64,000 bases of DNA from an uncultured Prevotella sp. (GTDB taxonomy: Bacteria > Bacteroidota > Bacteroidia > Bacteroidales > Bacteroidaceae): NCBI GenBank assembly GCA_934254985.1, contig CAKQMS010000001.1, positions 128,169 through 192,168 of the forward strand, written 5' to 3'. The notes beneath the pieces are model-generated. The model had not been told where the DNA came from and ran no database searches. It saw only the letters and a program-made list of their open reading frames with translations. Position 1 is the stretch's first letter; each line of letters opens with the position of its first letter. The position numbers and the translations under genes were made by a program. This document shows, in pieces, positions 26,663-36,545 of this stretch.

Positions 26663-29600
26663 CTATTTCTTTCCGATAGGATGTGTATACTGCAACAACT
26701 CTGTATCTACCTGTGCGTTGTCATCATCAAACTCTATAGGCTTAACCTTCTCCTGTAGCCACTGGAATACAGCGAACAAAGCAGGCACGATGAAGAGCTG
26801 ACAGAGAGTACCGATGAGCATACCGCCTACGGCAGCAGCACCAAGAGTCTGGTTACCATTCTTACCTACACCAGATGCAAACATCAATGGCAACAAACCG
26901 ATGATCATAGCCAAAGAAGTCATCAAGATAGGACGCAGACGAGCACCTGCACCAAGGATGGCAGAATAGCGTATCGCCATACCCGTTCTACGACGCTCAA
27001 GGGCAAACTGTACGATAAGGATGGCATTCTTTGCCAACAAACCGATAAGCATGATGAGCGCAATCTGCATGTAGATGTCGTTAGAGTGACCGAAGAGGTT
27101 GGTGAAGATAAACGCTCCAGCCAAACCGAATGGTATTGAGAGGATAACCGCCAACGGAAGGATGTAGCTCTCATACTGTGCCGACAAAATCAAGTATACG
27201 AATACCAAACAGAGGGCGAAGATGATAGCTGTAGAGTCGCTTGACTCCTGCTCCGAACGTGTCATACCAGAATAATCGAGACCATAACCGGTAGGAAGCA
27301 CCTGTGCTGCAACTTCCTCAACAGCCTGAAGAGCCTGACCTGAAGAATAGCCTGTTGCTGCAGTAGCATTGACATTGATACAGGTGAAGAGGTTGAAACG
27401 GTTGACGTTAGATGGACCATATACACGGCGCAAAGAGCAATACTCGCTGATAGGAGCCATGCCCGCAGGGGTGCGCACATATATATTGGTAAGAGTTGCT
27501 GGGTTCTTACGGCTGTCTACAGTTCCCTGAATCATTACACGGTAGAGCTTACCGTATGAGTTGAAGTTGGAAGCATAAAGACCACCATAATATCCCTGAA
27601 GTGTAGACAATACTGTCTGAGGGCTGATGCCATTCTGCTTACACTTAGCAACATCAACATCCACCATATACTGAGGATAGTTAGGGTTGTAAGAAGTCAT
27701 AGCAGTAGCAATCTCAGGACGCTTGTTAAGCTCTGCAAGATAGTTCTTAGTAATCTCGAAGAACTTGTTAAGGTCGCCACCAGTCTTATCCTGCATAGAG
27801 AATGTGATACCGTTGGTAGCACCGAAACCGCTAATCATAGGTGGTGCGAACGCCAAGATCTGAGCATCCTTGATTTCGGCAGTCTGCTTATAGATCATAC
27901 CGAGCACCGATTTATACGACATAGGGTTGACGAAGAATCGCATGATACCATCGCCCTGCCACAAACCAGAGAGGTTGTAGAAGAAACCAGCTGGACGCTC
28001 TTCGAACGACTTAAGCTTAACGATGAAGGTAGCCTGGTCGGAACCCTGACCAGCGATAAAGTTGTAACCAAGCAACTGCTCACGGTTCTTAATCGCAGGG
28101 TTGTCAGCAAGCATCTTGTCAATTTGGTCGATGACAACCTTTGTACGCTCTTGGCTTGTACCAGGAGCCATAGAAACAGTACAGAAGATAACACCTGTAT
28201 CCTCATCAGGCACAAGACCAGTCTTGGTGGTAGCCATAGTTACACACATAGCGAGGATACCCACAGCTACAGCAACACCTGCAAGAATACGATGATGGAT
28301 GACATTAGCCACACCCTTCTTATATTTCTCGAGAATCTTCTCATACTGATAGTTGAAACCTTCATGGAAACGATCTATCACAGACATCTTCTTCTCGTGC
28401 TCACCATCGTGAGGCTTAAGGAAGATGGCACAAAGAGCTGGTGAAAGAGTCAACGCATTGACAGCTGAGATAAGAATTGACACAGCCATGGTAACACCAA
28501 ACTCACGATAGAACACACCGCTGGTACCACCCATAAATGATACAGGCACGAACACGGCAGCCATAACCAAGGTGATAGAGATGATGGCACCAGTAATCTC
28601 GTTCATGGCATCGATAGATGCGGTAAGAGCCGACTTATATCCCTGGTCGAGTTTAGCATGCACAGCCTCAACAACCACGATGGCATCGTCGACCACAATG
28701 GCAATAGCCAGCAGCAAGGCTGAAAGTACCAGCAAGTTGATAGAGAAGCCGAATATCCAGAGGAAGAGGAAGGTACCGAGCAACGCTACTGGTACGGCAA
28801 TCATAGGGATGAGAGTAGAACGGAAGTCCTGCAAGAAGATGTAAACCACAGCGAACACCAACAACATAGTGATGATGAGGGTGAAGATAACCTCCTCCAT
28901 AGATGCGAAGAGGAAGTCGGTAACGTCGTAGTTCAACTTATATTCTACGCCTGGAGGGAACGACTTAGCCTGCTTTTCAAGCTCAGCCTTAACGTCCTTA
29001 GCAATCTGTGTAGCGTTAGAACCAGCAATCTGCTGTACCATACCCATTACAGAAGGACGACCGTTGTTCTTCATACCTACGCTATACATCAAACCACCAA
29101 GTTCAACCTTGGCAACGTCTTTCAAACGTAGAGTCTGACCATTAGCATCGCTGCGAATGATGATATCGCCATACTCCTCAGCAGTCTTCAGACGACCCTT
29201 ATAGCGCATGGTATATTCGTATGCCATATCGCTCTGCTCACCAAACTTACCAGGAGCAGCCTCGATATTCTGCTCAGCCAAAGCTGCGCTTACGTCAGAA
29301 GGGATGAGGTTGTACTGCTTCATCTTATCAGGCTGAAGCCATATACGCATAGAATATGTCTTCATACCAGGCGATTGCACAGCACCCACACCGCTAACAC
29401 GCTTCAATGCAGGAACTACGTTGATATCGTTGTAGTTGGTAAGGAATTCGTCATCATATCGTCCGTCCTCTGTAGTAAGAGTATACATGATAACGTTAGA
29501 AGTCTGCTGCTTGTTTACAGTCACACCAACTCGAGTTACTTCGGCAGGAAGCAAAGCTTGAGCCTGAGAAACACGGTTCTGAACGTTTACGGCAGCCATA

Positions 29601-29905
29601 TCAGGGTCGGAACCCTGCTTAAAGTATACGGTGATAGAAGCCGAACCATCGTTGGTGGCCTGAGAAGTCATGTATGTCATGTTCTCCACACCGTTGATAC
29701 TCTCCTCAAGAGGAGTGATCACGGAGTTGAGCACAGTCTGTGCATCAGCACCGGTATATGTTGTGCGCACCGAAATGGTAGGAGGAGCCACATCAGGATA
29801 CTGCTCAATAGGGAGCGAGATGATACCGATGGTACCTAACAGTACGAAGAAGATGGAAACCACCGTCGAAAGTACTGGGCGCTTTATGAAGTTTGTAAAT
29901 GTCAT
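26663..29905 (-). CDS. RND efflux inner-membrane pump, HAE1 (AcrB-like)
   Basis: Protein of 1080 residues, slightly longer than E. coli AcrB. Twelve membrane helices and two large periplasmic loops are visible. The proton-relay pair in TM4 is present (AIVVDDAIVVVE), and TM10 has the conserved lysine (LLAKNAILIVQFA). The N-terminal FIKRPVLSTVVSIFFVLLG is the family start. It exports hydrophobic drugs, bile salts or detergents using the proton gradient. It lies between the adaptor gene (AcrA-like, 95 nt upstream) and the outer-membrane channel gene (10 nt downstream). Confidence 0.95.
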   Translation of the reverse strand: MTFTNFIKRPVLSTVVSIFFVLLGTIGIISLPIEQYPDVAPPTISVRTTYTGADAQTVLNSVITPLEESINGVENMTYMTSQATNDGSASITVYFKQGSDPDMAAVNVQNRVSQAQALLPAEVTRVGVTVNKQQTSNVIMYTLTTEDGRYDDEFLTNYNDINVVPALKRVSGVGAVQSPGMKTYSMRIWLQPDKMKQYNLIPSDVSAALAEQNIEAAPGKFGEQSDMAYEYTMRYKGRLKTAEEYGDIIIRSDANGQTLRLKDVAKVELGGLMYSVGMKNNGRPSVMGMVQQIAGSNATQIAKDVKAELEKQAKSFPPGVEYKLNYDVTDFLFASMEEVIFTLIITMLLVFAVVYIFLQDFRSTLIPMIAVPVALLGTFLFLWIFGFSINLLVLSALLLAIAIVVDDAIVVVEAVHAKLDQGYKSALTASIDAMNEITGAIISITLVMAAVFVPVSFMGGTSGVFYREFGVTMAVSILISAVNALTLSPALCAIFLKPHDGEHEKKMSVIDRFHEGFNYQYEKILEKYKKGVANVIHHRILAGVAVAVGILAMCVTMATTKTGLVPDEDTGVIFCTVSMAPGTSQERTKVVIDQIDKMLADNPAIKNREQLLGYNFIAGQGSDQATFIVKLKSFEERPAGFFYNLSGLWQGDGIMRFFVNPMSYKSVLGMIYKQTAEIKDAQILAFAPPMISGFGATNGITFSMQDKTGGDLNKFFEITKNYLAELNKRPEIATAMTSYNPNYPQYMVDVDVAKCKQNGISPQTVLSTLQGYYGGLYASNFNSYGKLYRVMIQGTVDSRKNPATLTNIYVRTPAGMAPISEYCSLRRVYGPSNVNRFNLFTCINVNATAATGYSSGQALQAVEEVAAQVLPTGYGLDYSGMTRSEQESSDSTAIIFALCLVFVYLILSAQYESYILPLAVILSIPFGLAGAFIFTNLFGHSNDIYMQIALIMLIGLLAKNAILIVQFALERRRTGMAIRYSAILGAGARLRPILMTSLAMIIGLLPLMFASGVGKNGNQTLGAAAVGGMLIGTLCQLFIVPALFAVFQWLQEKVKPIEFDDDNAQVDTELLQYTHPIGKK

Positions 29906-30000
29906 TTGATTTATTATTATATGGTTAGGATTGAAGATGCAAGAGCTTTAAACACTAAATCATTTTGATTCTTCACTCTTCCCTCTTCACTCTTCACTAA

Positions 30001-31206
30001 TTATTTCTTGCCCATAGCCTCAGCAAATCCCTTTGCCGAGCCCTGCTTTTCTGCGAGCTTAGCAGCATCCTCAATCTTCTTGAGATACTGAGCCTCAGAG
30101 ATAGGCTTGATTTCCTTGCCGTCGGTAAGCGATGTGATACCCTTGGAAACGTAGCGGTCGCCAACCTTCAAACCTGCAGTAACGATGTATGTCTTACCAT
30201 CATCCTGTGGGTTAACCTGGATTTCGGTATACTTCACCTTGTTGTCCTTGCCTACTACGTAAACAAACTTCTTGTTCTGAACCTCAGAGGTAGCTTCCTG
30301 AGGAATAATGATTGAGTTGCTTGCCAAAGTAGGGATTACAATCTGACCAGAACCACCGCTGCGGAGAGTATGCTCTGGGTTAGCGAAGTGTGCGATGAGC
30401 GAAACAGAACCTGTAGAAGCATCGATAACACCACTTGCCTTAACAACCTTTCCTGGGTGGTTGTAGATGCTGCCATCAGCCAACTGGAGCTTGATTTCAG
30501 GGAATGCAGAGAGAGCACCCTTCATACCACCAGCGTTCTTGGTAAGAGAAATCATATCCTTCTCTGTGAGCGAGAAGTATACCTCCATAGTAGAAATATC
30601 AGAAACTGTGGTCAAAGGCTCCTGGCTTGAAGCACTAACCAAAGCACCAACCTTGTAAGGCAAAGAACCGATAACACCAGCTGCAGGGCTCTTTACATAG
30701 CAATAGCTCAAAGCCTCTTCGGCTGAAGCAAGAGCAGCCTGAGCCTGAGCGAGAGATGCCTTTGCAGTAGAATAATTGTTCTCTGAAGTAGAGAGCTCGA
30801 ACTGACCAATAACCTTATTATTATATAGCTGCTTAGAGTTCTCGTATGTAAGCTTAGAAGTTGCGAGCTGTGCCTTAGCTGTATTTACCGCAGCCTTAGC
30901 CTGGCGAACTTGTGCCTGATAAGTTTCGTTGTCGATAACAAAAAGAAGTTGACCAACGCCTACGGTCTGACCTTCCTGTACACAAACTTTAGTGATAAAA
31001 CCAGATACCTTTGGACGAATCTGAACATCCTGGATACCCTTGATAGTTGCAGGATAAGTGGTCTGCAACTCTGTTCCCTGAGCCTCAACGGTTCTAACTG
31101 CATACTCGTTGTCTGCAAAGTTTGGCTTGCCGCCACCCGATTTGCTTCCACACGATGCGAGCACTGCGCCGAGAGCCGCAATCATTAACATCTTTGTTGT
31201 TTTCAT
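30001..31206 (-). CDS. RND efflux periplasmic adaptor (AcrA-like)
   Basis: Membrane fusion protein of 401 residues. A lipoprotein signal with lipobox LASCG precedes the biotinyl-lipoyl-like region (VSGFITKVCVQEGQTVGVGQLLFVIDN), the alpha-helical hairpin (QAKAAVNTAKAQLATSKLTYENSKQ begins at about residue 118), the second lipoyl half (SPAAGVIGSLPYKVGALV) and the beta-barrel domain. The C-terminus is charged and helical. It links the AcrB-like pump to the TolC-like channel. First gene of the operon; its leader carries a dyad symmetry element just after the likely promoter. Confidence 0.95.
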   Translation of the reverse strand: MKTTKMLMIAALGAVLASCGSKSGGGKPNFADNEYAVRTVEAQGTELQTTYPATIKGIQDVQIRPKVSGFITKVCVQEGQTVGVGQLLFVIDNETYQAQVRQAKAAVNTAKAQLATSKLTYENSKQLYNNKVIGQFELSTSENNYSTAKASLAQAQAALASAEEALSYCYVKSPAAGVIGSLPYKVGALVSASSQEPLTTVSDISTMEVYFSLTEKDMISLTKNAGGMKGALSAFPEIKLQLADGSIYNHPGKVVKASGVIDASTGSVSLIAHFANPEHTLRSGGSGQIVIPTLASNSIIIPQEATSEVQNKKFVYVVGKDNKVKYTEIQVNPQDDGKTYIVTAGLKVGDRYVSKGITSLTDGKEIKPISEAQYLKKIEDAAKLAEKQGSAKGFAEAMGKK

Positions 31207-31364
31207 ACCTAATTGTTATAATTATATTAATATTTTCGAATCTTTCCTCTTTATAGATATCGACATATAAACACGACAAACCACAATGAACAATCATAGC
31301 CCATGTGTCGTAGTATATATATTAATAAGGTGTAAATAGTTGACTCTTTTCCTATACTTCAGCT

Positions 31365-31405
31365 ATAGTCTAAAGACTATTATCGCTTTTGTGGGTGCAA
31401 AGATA
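31365..31405 (-). promoter_or_regulatory. Promoter and dyad operator candidate of the efflux operon
   Basis: A -7 element TATCTTTG at 31405-31398. About 10 nt downstream of the expected start lies ATAGTCT-AA-AGACTAT (31365-31380), a dyad of two 7-bp arms, where a TetR- or MarR-type repressor could block transcription. No -33 TTG at the ideal distance was seen, and no regulator gene is adjacent. Confidence 0.5.
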
Positions 31406-31598
31406 ACAACTATAGCGGAAAACTAACACAATTCAGTTAGTTTTTTAACAAAGATTACGAGTAGTTACAAAACTATATAAAAGATAAAAACAAATAATTG
31501 GCAAACTTGTAGCGAAAAGACAAAAAGAACTATAAATATGAATAATCGTATATATAGTCAACTATATATTAAATTATATTTGACTGCAATCATATTGA

Positions 31599-31800
31599 CA
31601 TTTGAGAGAAAGCAAAAATAGATTTGCCAGAAAGCATAGATACATTTGATAGAAAGCATAGAATGGCTGAAGCATAACTTCGATAGCGAACAAAGTCTGC
31701 TAAATCATTGAATGAAAGCAGCTTACCGAACCACTCCACACATAATCATCAATTTATGCAAAAAGTGTGATTTTTCATGGCAATTATTAAGAAAATACGC
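31599..31800. repeat. Dispersed element with 22-bp tandem repeats, copy 1
   Basis: Three tandem 22-bp units at 31599-31620, 31621-31642 and 31643-31664 share the core TTTGnnAGAAAGCA. The 135 nt that follow are also related to the second copy at 62877-63110. Intergenic, between acrA-like and cca. Confidence 0.75.
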
Positions 31801-31833
31801 TACAAACAAAAGCAAAAGCAAAAGAGATGAGAC

Positions 31834-33258
31834 TTATGCAAGTCCCATCTCTTTTGCTTTATCCATTAATAACTTCATCAAAGGTTCGCGCTCATTCTCA
31901 ACCACATTGTCGAGAACAGCATCTTTTAGAGTTTTCTTCAACTCGCCAACTTCCTTAGAAGGCTTGAGGTTGAACATCTCCATTATCTCGTTGCCATCTA
32001 TGCATGGCTGCAACAAGCGCTTGTAGTCACGCTCTTTGAGGTCGGCAAGCTTTTCACGAACAATGCGAAAATTATCCAAGAAGCGCTGTTTGCGCAAGCT
32101 ATTCTTGCTGGTAATATCGGCTTCGCAAAGAGTCATAAGGTCGTCGATGTCGTCGCCAGCATCATTCATTAGTCGGCGCACAGCACTATCCGTAACCTCT
32201 TCGTCGGAAATAACGATAGGACGCATGTGGAGGTCGACCATCTTTTGCACATACTTCATCTTTGCATCCATCGGGAGCTTCAGCCTGCGGAATATCTCAG
32301 GCACCATCTTCGCACCTAAATAATTATGGTTGTGGAATGTCCATCCGATGGCAGGCTCCCAACGTTTGCTGCGTGGTTTGCCAATATCGTGGAGCAGAGC
32401 AGCCCAACGAAGCCACAGATTGTCGCTATGCTTGCAAACATTCTCAAGCACCTCGAGGGTGTGAAGATAGTTGTTTTTGTGTGCTCGTCCGTTGCGTTCT
32501 TCAACGATGTCGAGTTTTACAAGCTCAGGCAAAATAAGGTCGAGCAGTCCCGACTCTCTGAGATAATAGAAGCCCTTGCTTGGGTGAGCAGAAAGCATTA
32601 TCTTGTTTAATTCTTCCTGTATGCGCTCTCCGCTGATAATCTTTAGCCGATGAGCATTTCTGCCCAATGCCTCGTAGGTTTCGGGCTCAATAGTGAAATT
32701 GAGCTGAGTGGCAAAACGCACACAACGAAGCATACGCAAAGGGTCGTCGGAGAAAGTGATGTCTGGATCGAGCGGAGTTGCTATGATGCCATCTTCCATA
32801 TCGTAGACACCATCAAAGGGGTCTACCAATTCACCGAATCTATCTCCATTCAAGCATACGGCAAGAGCGTTGATAGTGAAGTCGCGACGGTTTTGGTCGT
32901 CTTCCAAAGTTCCGTCTTCAACGATAGGCTTGCGCGAGTCGTGAGTGTAGCTTTCCTTTCGTGCACCCACAAATTCCACCTCCGTGTCTTTATATTTAAC
33001 TTGTGCTGTACCGAAATTCTTAAATACAGAAATATGAGCCTTCTTGCCAAGAATACCTTTTAGGGCTGTTGCCACCTGAATTCCACTTCCCACTACCACT
33101 ACGTCGATATCGTTGGAAGGGCGCTCAAGGAATAGGTCGCGAACATATCCACCTACTACATAGCATTCCAAACCAAGCGAGTCAGCGGCTTGTGAAATCT
33201 TATGGAAAATATCTTTATCAAGGAGTTCTGCCAATTGGGCATTAGTAAGGTTTCTCAT
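31834..33258 (-). CDS. cca: tRNA nucleotidyltransferase (CCA-adding) with HD domain
   Basis: Protein of 474 residues of class II nucleotidyltransferases. The head domain has GGYVRDLFLERPSNDIDVVV, the pattern that binds metal and nucleotide, and an RRDFTINA motif follows. An HD domain with LLHDIGKP is in the second half, as in many bacterial CCA enzymes and in the Bacteroides orthologue. It repairs or adds the 3' CCA end of tRNA. The ATG at 33258 was chosen over a TTG two codons earlier. A -7 element TAATTTTG is at 33281-33288. Confidence 0.92.
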   Translation of the reverse strand: MRNLTNAQLAELLDKDIFHKISQAADSLGLECYVVGGYVRDLFLERPSNDIDVVVVGSGIQVATALKGILGKKAHISVFKNFGTAQVKYKDTEVEFVGARKESYTHDSRKPIVEDGTLEDDQNRRDFTINALAVCLNGDRFGELVDPFDGVYDMEDGIIATPLDPDITFSDDPLRMLRCVRFATQLNFTIEPETYEALGRNAHRLKIISGERIQEELNKIMLSAHPSKGFYYLRESGLLDLILPELVKLDIVEERNGRAHKNNYLHTLEVLENVCKHSDNLWLRWAALLHDIGKPRSKRWEPAIGWTFHNHNYLGAKMVPEIFRRLKLPMDAKMKYVQKMVDLHMRPIVISDEEVTDSAVRRLMNDAGDDIDDLMTLCEADITSKNSLRKQRFLDNFRIVREKLADLKERDYKRLLQPCIDGNEIMEMFNLKPSKEVGELKKTLKDAVLDNVVENEREPLMKLLMDKAKEMGLA

Positions 33259-33280
33259 TATCAAAATACTTTTGGAGGTG

Positions 33281-33288
33281 CAAAATTA
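33281..33288 (-). promoter_or_regulatory. -7 element TAATTTTG of cca
   Basis: TAnnTTTG match 22 nt before the cca start codon. Confidence 0.5.
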
Positions 33289-33363
33289 CATAAAAATCTG
33301 CAAGTAATAATATATAATTGGTCAAAATTGCTCTTTGATGATGGCATTTATCATTTTTTTTGC

Positions 33364-33371
33364 TAACTTTG
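33364..33371 (+). promoter_or_regulatory. -7 element TAACTTTG of the small lipoprotein gene
   Basis: TAnnTTTG match 7 nt before the ATG at 33379; the leader must be very short. Confidence 0.5.
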
Positions 33372-33378
33372 CCACAAT

Positions 33379-33783
33379 ATGAAAACAAACATTGCTATTG
33401 TGGCTATGGCTTTGCTCACGTTGGCAAGCTGTGGCAATAAGGAAGAAGACAAGGCGCAGTCGCTATATTCCGAGATAGAAAACCTATATCAGGCAGGCAA
33501 CTATCAGGCTGCCCTCGACTCTATAAAGGTGTTGAGAGAAAAATACCCTAAGGCTATAGAGTTGAGAAAGAAGTCGCTAACTCTGTGGCAAGATGCAAAC
33601 ATCAAGCTTGCACAGCAAGACATCGCCGTTACCGACTCTGCATTGCAGGTGGTGATAGCACAAATGAATGCTGCTACAGATATTGCCACACGCAACCAGC
33701 TGAGACTAAAGCGCGACTCGCTGCAAGTGAGATACGACACACAATGTGCCGTAGTGAGAGCCGTGCGCATGAAGCAGAAATGA
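33379..33783 (+). CDS. Small lipoprotein with helical repeat
   Basis: Protein of 134 residues. The signal peptide ends in a lipobox (LLTLASCGN). The mature part is helical, with a TPR-like stretch (LYSEIENLYQAGNYQAALDSIKVLREKYPKA falls at residues 29-59) followed by a coiled coil (QQDIAVTDSALQVVIAQMNA). It resembles small Bacteroidales lipoproteins found before the DUF1599 gene. The next gene has its own promoter 40 nt downstream. Function unknown. Confidence 0.7.
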   Translation: MKTNIAIVAMALLTLASCGNKEEDKAQSLYSEIENLYQAGNYQAALDSIKVLREKYPKAIELRKKSLTLWQDANIKLAQQDIAVTDSALQVVIAQMNAATDIATRNQLRLKRDSLQVRYDTQCAVVRAVRMKQK

Positions 33784-33823
33784 AAAATTCGCCTTCGGCG
33801 TGCCATATCTCAATTATAATCAC

Positions 33824-33831
33824 TAACTTTG
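33824..33831 (+). promoter_or_regulatory. -7 element TAACTTTG of the DUF1599 gene
   Basis: TAnnTTTG match 10 nt before the ATG at 33842. Confidence 0.5.
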
Positions 33832-33841
33832 CACCCACATT

Positions 33842-34387
33842 ATGGAAAATAAAGATACAGAACAGCAGTTTAAGGATGTTATGGCAGAATGCCGTAGCCT
33901 GTTTGCCAAGAAACTCCACGACTATGGAGCTTCGTGGCGAATACTTAGACCATCGTCGCTTACCGACCAGCTATTCATCAAAGCAAAACGCATTCGCTCT
34001 TTGGAGATAAAGCAGGTGTCGCTGGTGGGCGAAGGCATACGCCCTGAATTCATAGCTCTTATCAACTATGGTATAGTGGGCTTGATACAGATAGAAAAGG
34101 GATTTGCCGACCAGGTGGACATCACTCCTGAGGATGCCTTGGCAATGTATGACGAAAAGGCTAAAGAGGCTCTCGACTTGATGATAAAGAAAAACCACGA
34201 CTACGACGAGGCTTGGCGCGATATGCGTGTATCGTCGTATACTGATTTCATTCTTACCAAGATACAGAGAGTGAAGGAGATTGAGGACATCAACGGACAA
34301 ACTCTCGTATCAGAAGGCATTGATTCCAACTATATGGACATCATAAACTATTCTGTGTTTGGAGCTATAAAGACTAAGGAGAGCTAA
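33842..34387 (+). CDS. DUF1599 domain-containing protein (tandem duplicated domain)
   Basis: Protein of 181 residues consisting of two related halves. Each half has an HDYxxxWRxxRxSSxTDxxxxKxxR segment and ends with an INYxxxGxIxxE-type helix: [20 protein letters not shown] in the first half and [20 protein letters not shown] in the second. DUF1599 is now described as a nucleotide-modification-associated domain; in Bacteroidales it is a core gene before the DoxX and tpiA genes. It ends 7 nt before the DoxX-TpiA gene, so the two are likely co-transcribed. Biochemical role unknown. Confidence 0.85.
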   Translation: MENKDTEQQFKDVMAECRSLFAKKLHDYGASWRILRPSSLTDQLFIKAKRIRSLEIKQVSLVGEGIRPEFIALINYGIVGLIQIEKGFADQVDITPEDALAMYDEKAKEALDLMIKKNHDYDEAWRDMRVSSYTDFILTKIQRVKEIEDINGQTLVSEGIDSNYMDIINYSVFGAIKTKES

Positions 34388-34394
34388 CATAGGG

Positions 34395-36455
34395 ATGCTT
34401 GCAATATTGGTAAATATATGTAGGGCTATTCTTGGCTTGACCTTCATATTCTCAGGATATGTAAAGGCTACAGACCCTTTAGGTTCTCAATACAAGATAC
34501 ATGATTATCTTGAGGCTTTAGGGTTGGCGAGCATTGTACCCGACTGGCTCACGCTCATCATGGCTATAGGACTGGCGGCAGTAGAGTTTTCGTTGGGTAT
34601 ATTTACTCTCTTCGCTATGCGCCGGCATGCAACATCGAAACTGATGTTGGCTTTCATGGCAATGATGACAGCCGTCACAGTTTGGATAGCTATAGCAAAT
34701 CCTGTATCCGACTGCGGATGCTTCGGCGATGCGATAATACTTACGAACGTAGAGACGCTCATCAAGAACATTGTGCTTTTGGCTTGTTCGGTGATGATAT
34801 TCATATATCCGCAGAAGATGGTGCGATTCATATCGCGCCCTGCTCAATGGATAGCCATTAACTATACAGTACTGTTTAGTATCGTCTCGTCAATACTGAG
34901 TCTGTATCTGCTTCCACCTTTCGACTTCCGACCTTATTATATAGGTGCCGACATAGTGAAAGGAATGGAAATACCGGAAGGAGCTGAGCAACCGGAGTTT
35001 GAGACAACATTCGTGTTGGAGAAAGATGGCAAGAAGCAAACCTTCACCATCGACAACTATCCCGACTCTACTTGGACATTCGTTGACTCGAAGACGGTTC
35101 AGACAAAGCAAGGCTATGTGCCACCTATCCATGATTTCAACATGGAAGATGCCGAGGGCAACGACCTAACGGCAGACATCCTTGGGCATAAAGGATATAC
35201 ATTCCTGCTGATATCGCCACATCTGGAAAATGCCGACGACTCTAACTTCGGCGAGATTGACCAGATATACGAGTATGCAAAGGAAAACGACATTCCATTC
35301 TATTGCCTGACAGCAAGTACAGACAAGGGACGTCAACATTGGCAAGACATAACAGGTGCGGAATATCCGTTCCTTACTACCGACGAGACAACGCTGAAGA
35401 CTATCGTGCGCAGCAATCCAGGACTGCTGATGCTGAAAGGTTCGAAGATTGTGGGTAAATGGAGTCACAACAACTTGCCCGACGTAGGACAGCCTGGAGT
35501 GACACTCGCAAAACTGGAAAAGCAGAATGCCAACCAGAAGTCGGCACCACGAAAAGCGTTCATCGTGATATTGTGGTTTATATTGCCACTATCCATTCTC
35601 ACCCTTGCCGACCGCACATGGGCATGGTCGAAATGGCTAAAGAAGAAAGAGAATTCAACTATCATATTCAATTTATTTAAACGCAAAAAGAAAATGAGAA
35701 AGAAAATTGTAGCAGGTAACTGGAAAATGAACATGAACCTGCAGGACGGTGTAGCTCTCGCTAAGGAAATCAACGAGGCTTTGGTTGCAGACAAGCCAAA
35801 CTGTGACGTTGTAATCTGCACTCCTTTCATCCACTTGGCTTCAGTAGCTCAGGTTTTGGATTCTGAGGTTGTAGGTCTTGGTGCAGAGAACTGCGCAGAC
35901 AAGGCTAAGGGTGCTTACACCGGCGAAGTTTCAGCAGAAATGGTAAAGAGCACAGGTGCTCAGTATGTAATCCTCGGTCACTCAGAGCGTCGTCAGTACT
36001 ATGGCGAGACTGCTGAGATCTTGAAGGAGAAGGTAGAGTTGGCTTTGGCTAACGGTTTGAAGGTTATCTTCTGCTGCGGTGAGACTCTCGAGGAGCGTGA
36101 GGCTGAGAAGCAGAACGAGGTTGTTAAGGCTGAGTTGGAAGGTTCAGTATTCCACTTGAGCGCTGACGCTTGGAAGAACATCATCCTTGCTTACGAGCCA
36201 ATCTGGGCTATCGGTACAGGTAAGACTGCTACTTCTGACCAGGCAGAGGAGATGTTGGCATACATCCGCTCTATCGTAGCAGAGAAGTATGGCAACGAGG
36301 CTGCTGAGGAGACATCTATCCTCTATGGTGGTAGCTGCAAGGCTAGCAACGCACCTGAGCTCTTCGCTAAGCCAAACATCGACGGTGGCTTGATCGGTGG
36401 TGCTTCTTTGAAGGCTGCTGATTTCAAGGGTATCATCGACGCTTGGAAGAAGTAA
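34395..36455 (+). CDS. DoxX-like/thioredoxin-fold membrane protein fused in frame to triosephosphate isomerase
   Basis: One uninterrupted frame of 686 codons. Residues 1-433 correspond to the BT_3928-type protein: four N-terminal membrane helices of the DoxX/MauE kind ([30 protein letters not shown]), then a thioredoxin-like soluble domain (residues about 240-390), and a last helix near 395-412. A basic stretch (NLFKRKKK) leads straight into a complete triosephosphate isomerase (from 35694). In Bacteroides the two are separate neighbouring genes. Either a natural fusion would put TpiA on the cytoplasmic side of the membrane, or the stop codon was lost and TpiA is made from its own internal ATG. 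Confidence 0.85.
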   Translation: MLAILVNICRAILGLTFIFSGYVKATDPLGSQYKIHDYLEALGLASIVPDWLTLIMAIGLAAVEFSLGIFTLFAMRRHATSKLMLAFMAMMTAVTVWIAIANPVSDCGCFGDAIILTNVETLIKNIVLLACSVMIFIYPQKMVRFISRPAQWIAINYTVLFSIVSSILSLYLLPPFDFRPYYIGADIVKGMEIPEGAEQPEFETTFVLEKDGKKQTFTIDNYPDSTWTFVDSKTVQTKQGYVPPIHDFNMEDAEGNDLTADILGHKGYTFLLISPHLENADDSNFGEIDQIYEYAKENDIPFYCLTASTDKGRQHWQDITGAEYPFLTTDETTLKTIVRSNPGLLMLKGSKIVGKWSHNNLPDVGQPGVTLAKLEKQNANQKSAPRKAFIVILWFILPLSILTLADRTWAWSKWLKKKENSTIIFNLFKRKKKMRKKIVAGNWKMNMNLQDGVALAKEINEALVADKPNCDVVICTPFIHLASVAQVLDSEVVGLGAENCADKAKGAYTGEVSAEMVKSTGAQYVILGHSERRQYYGETAEILKEKVELALANGLKVIFCCGETLEEREAEKQNEVVKAELEGSVFHLSADAWKNIILAYEPIWAIGTGKTATSDQAEEMLAYIRSIVAEKYGNEAAEETSILYGGSCKASNAPELFAKPNIDGGLIGGASLKAADFKGIIDAWKK
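35694..36455 (+). CDS. tpiA: Triosephosphate isomerase (possible internal translation start)
   Basis: Complete TpiA of 253 residues within the longer frame. Catalytic residues are present: K11 in NWKMN, H96 in ILGHSERR, E168 in [12 protein letters not shown], and the phosphate loop GGASLK. It interconverts glyceraldehyde-3-phosphate and dihydroxyacetone phosphate in glycolysis. The ATG at 35694 is the exact family start and is preceded by an A-rich stretch (cgcaaaaagaaa), typical of translation starts in Bacteroidetes, so independent initiation is plausible. Codon choice from here on is visibly that of a highly expressed gene, unlike the DoxX part. Confidence 0.9.
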   Translation: MRKKIVAGNWKMNMNLQDGVALAKEINEALVADKPNCDVVICTPFIHLASVAQVLDSEVVGLGAENCADKAKGAYTGEVSAEMVKSTGAQYVILGHSERRQYYGETAEILKEKVELALANGLKVIFCCGETLEEREAEKQNEVVKAELEGSVFHLSADAWKNIILAYEPIWAIGTGKTATSDQAEEMLAYIRSIVAEKYGNEAAEETSILYGGSCKASNAPELFAKPNIDGGLIGGASLKAADFKGIIDAWKK

Positions 36456-36478
36456 TTTCCTATAAAAACACAGTTGGT

Positions 36479-36526
36479 GGAGCAAGCCTGTGGCAATGGT
36501 CATAGGGTTTGCTCCCCGACTCTTTT
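36479..36526 (+). terminator. Stem-loop with T-tract after tpiA
   Basis: GGAGCAAGCC (36479-36488) pairs with GGGTTTGCTCC (36505-36515), followed by CCGACTCTTTTT. It may attenuate rather than fully end transcription, since the SPOR gene starts 20 nt later. Confidence 0.6.
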
Positions 36527-36545
36527 TAATTTAATCCATATCATC

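Larger units (their letters stand above)
31207..31833. other. Gene-free interval with efflux promoter and repeat element
   Basis: 627 nt without a credible gene. The right part carries the repeat element at 31599-31800; the left part carries the efflux promoter and operator candidate. The part between (31440-31598) is AT-rich with no clear structure. Confidence 0.6.
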
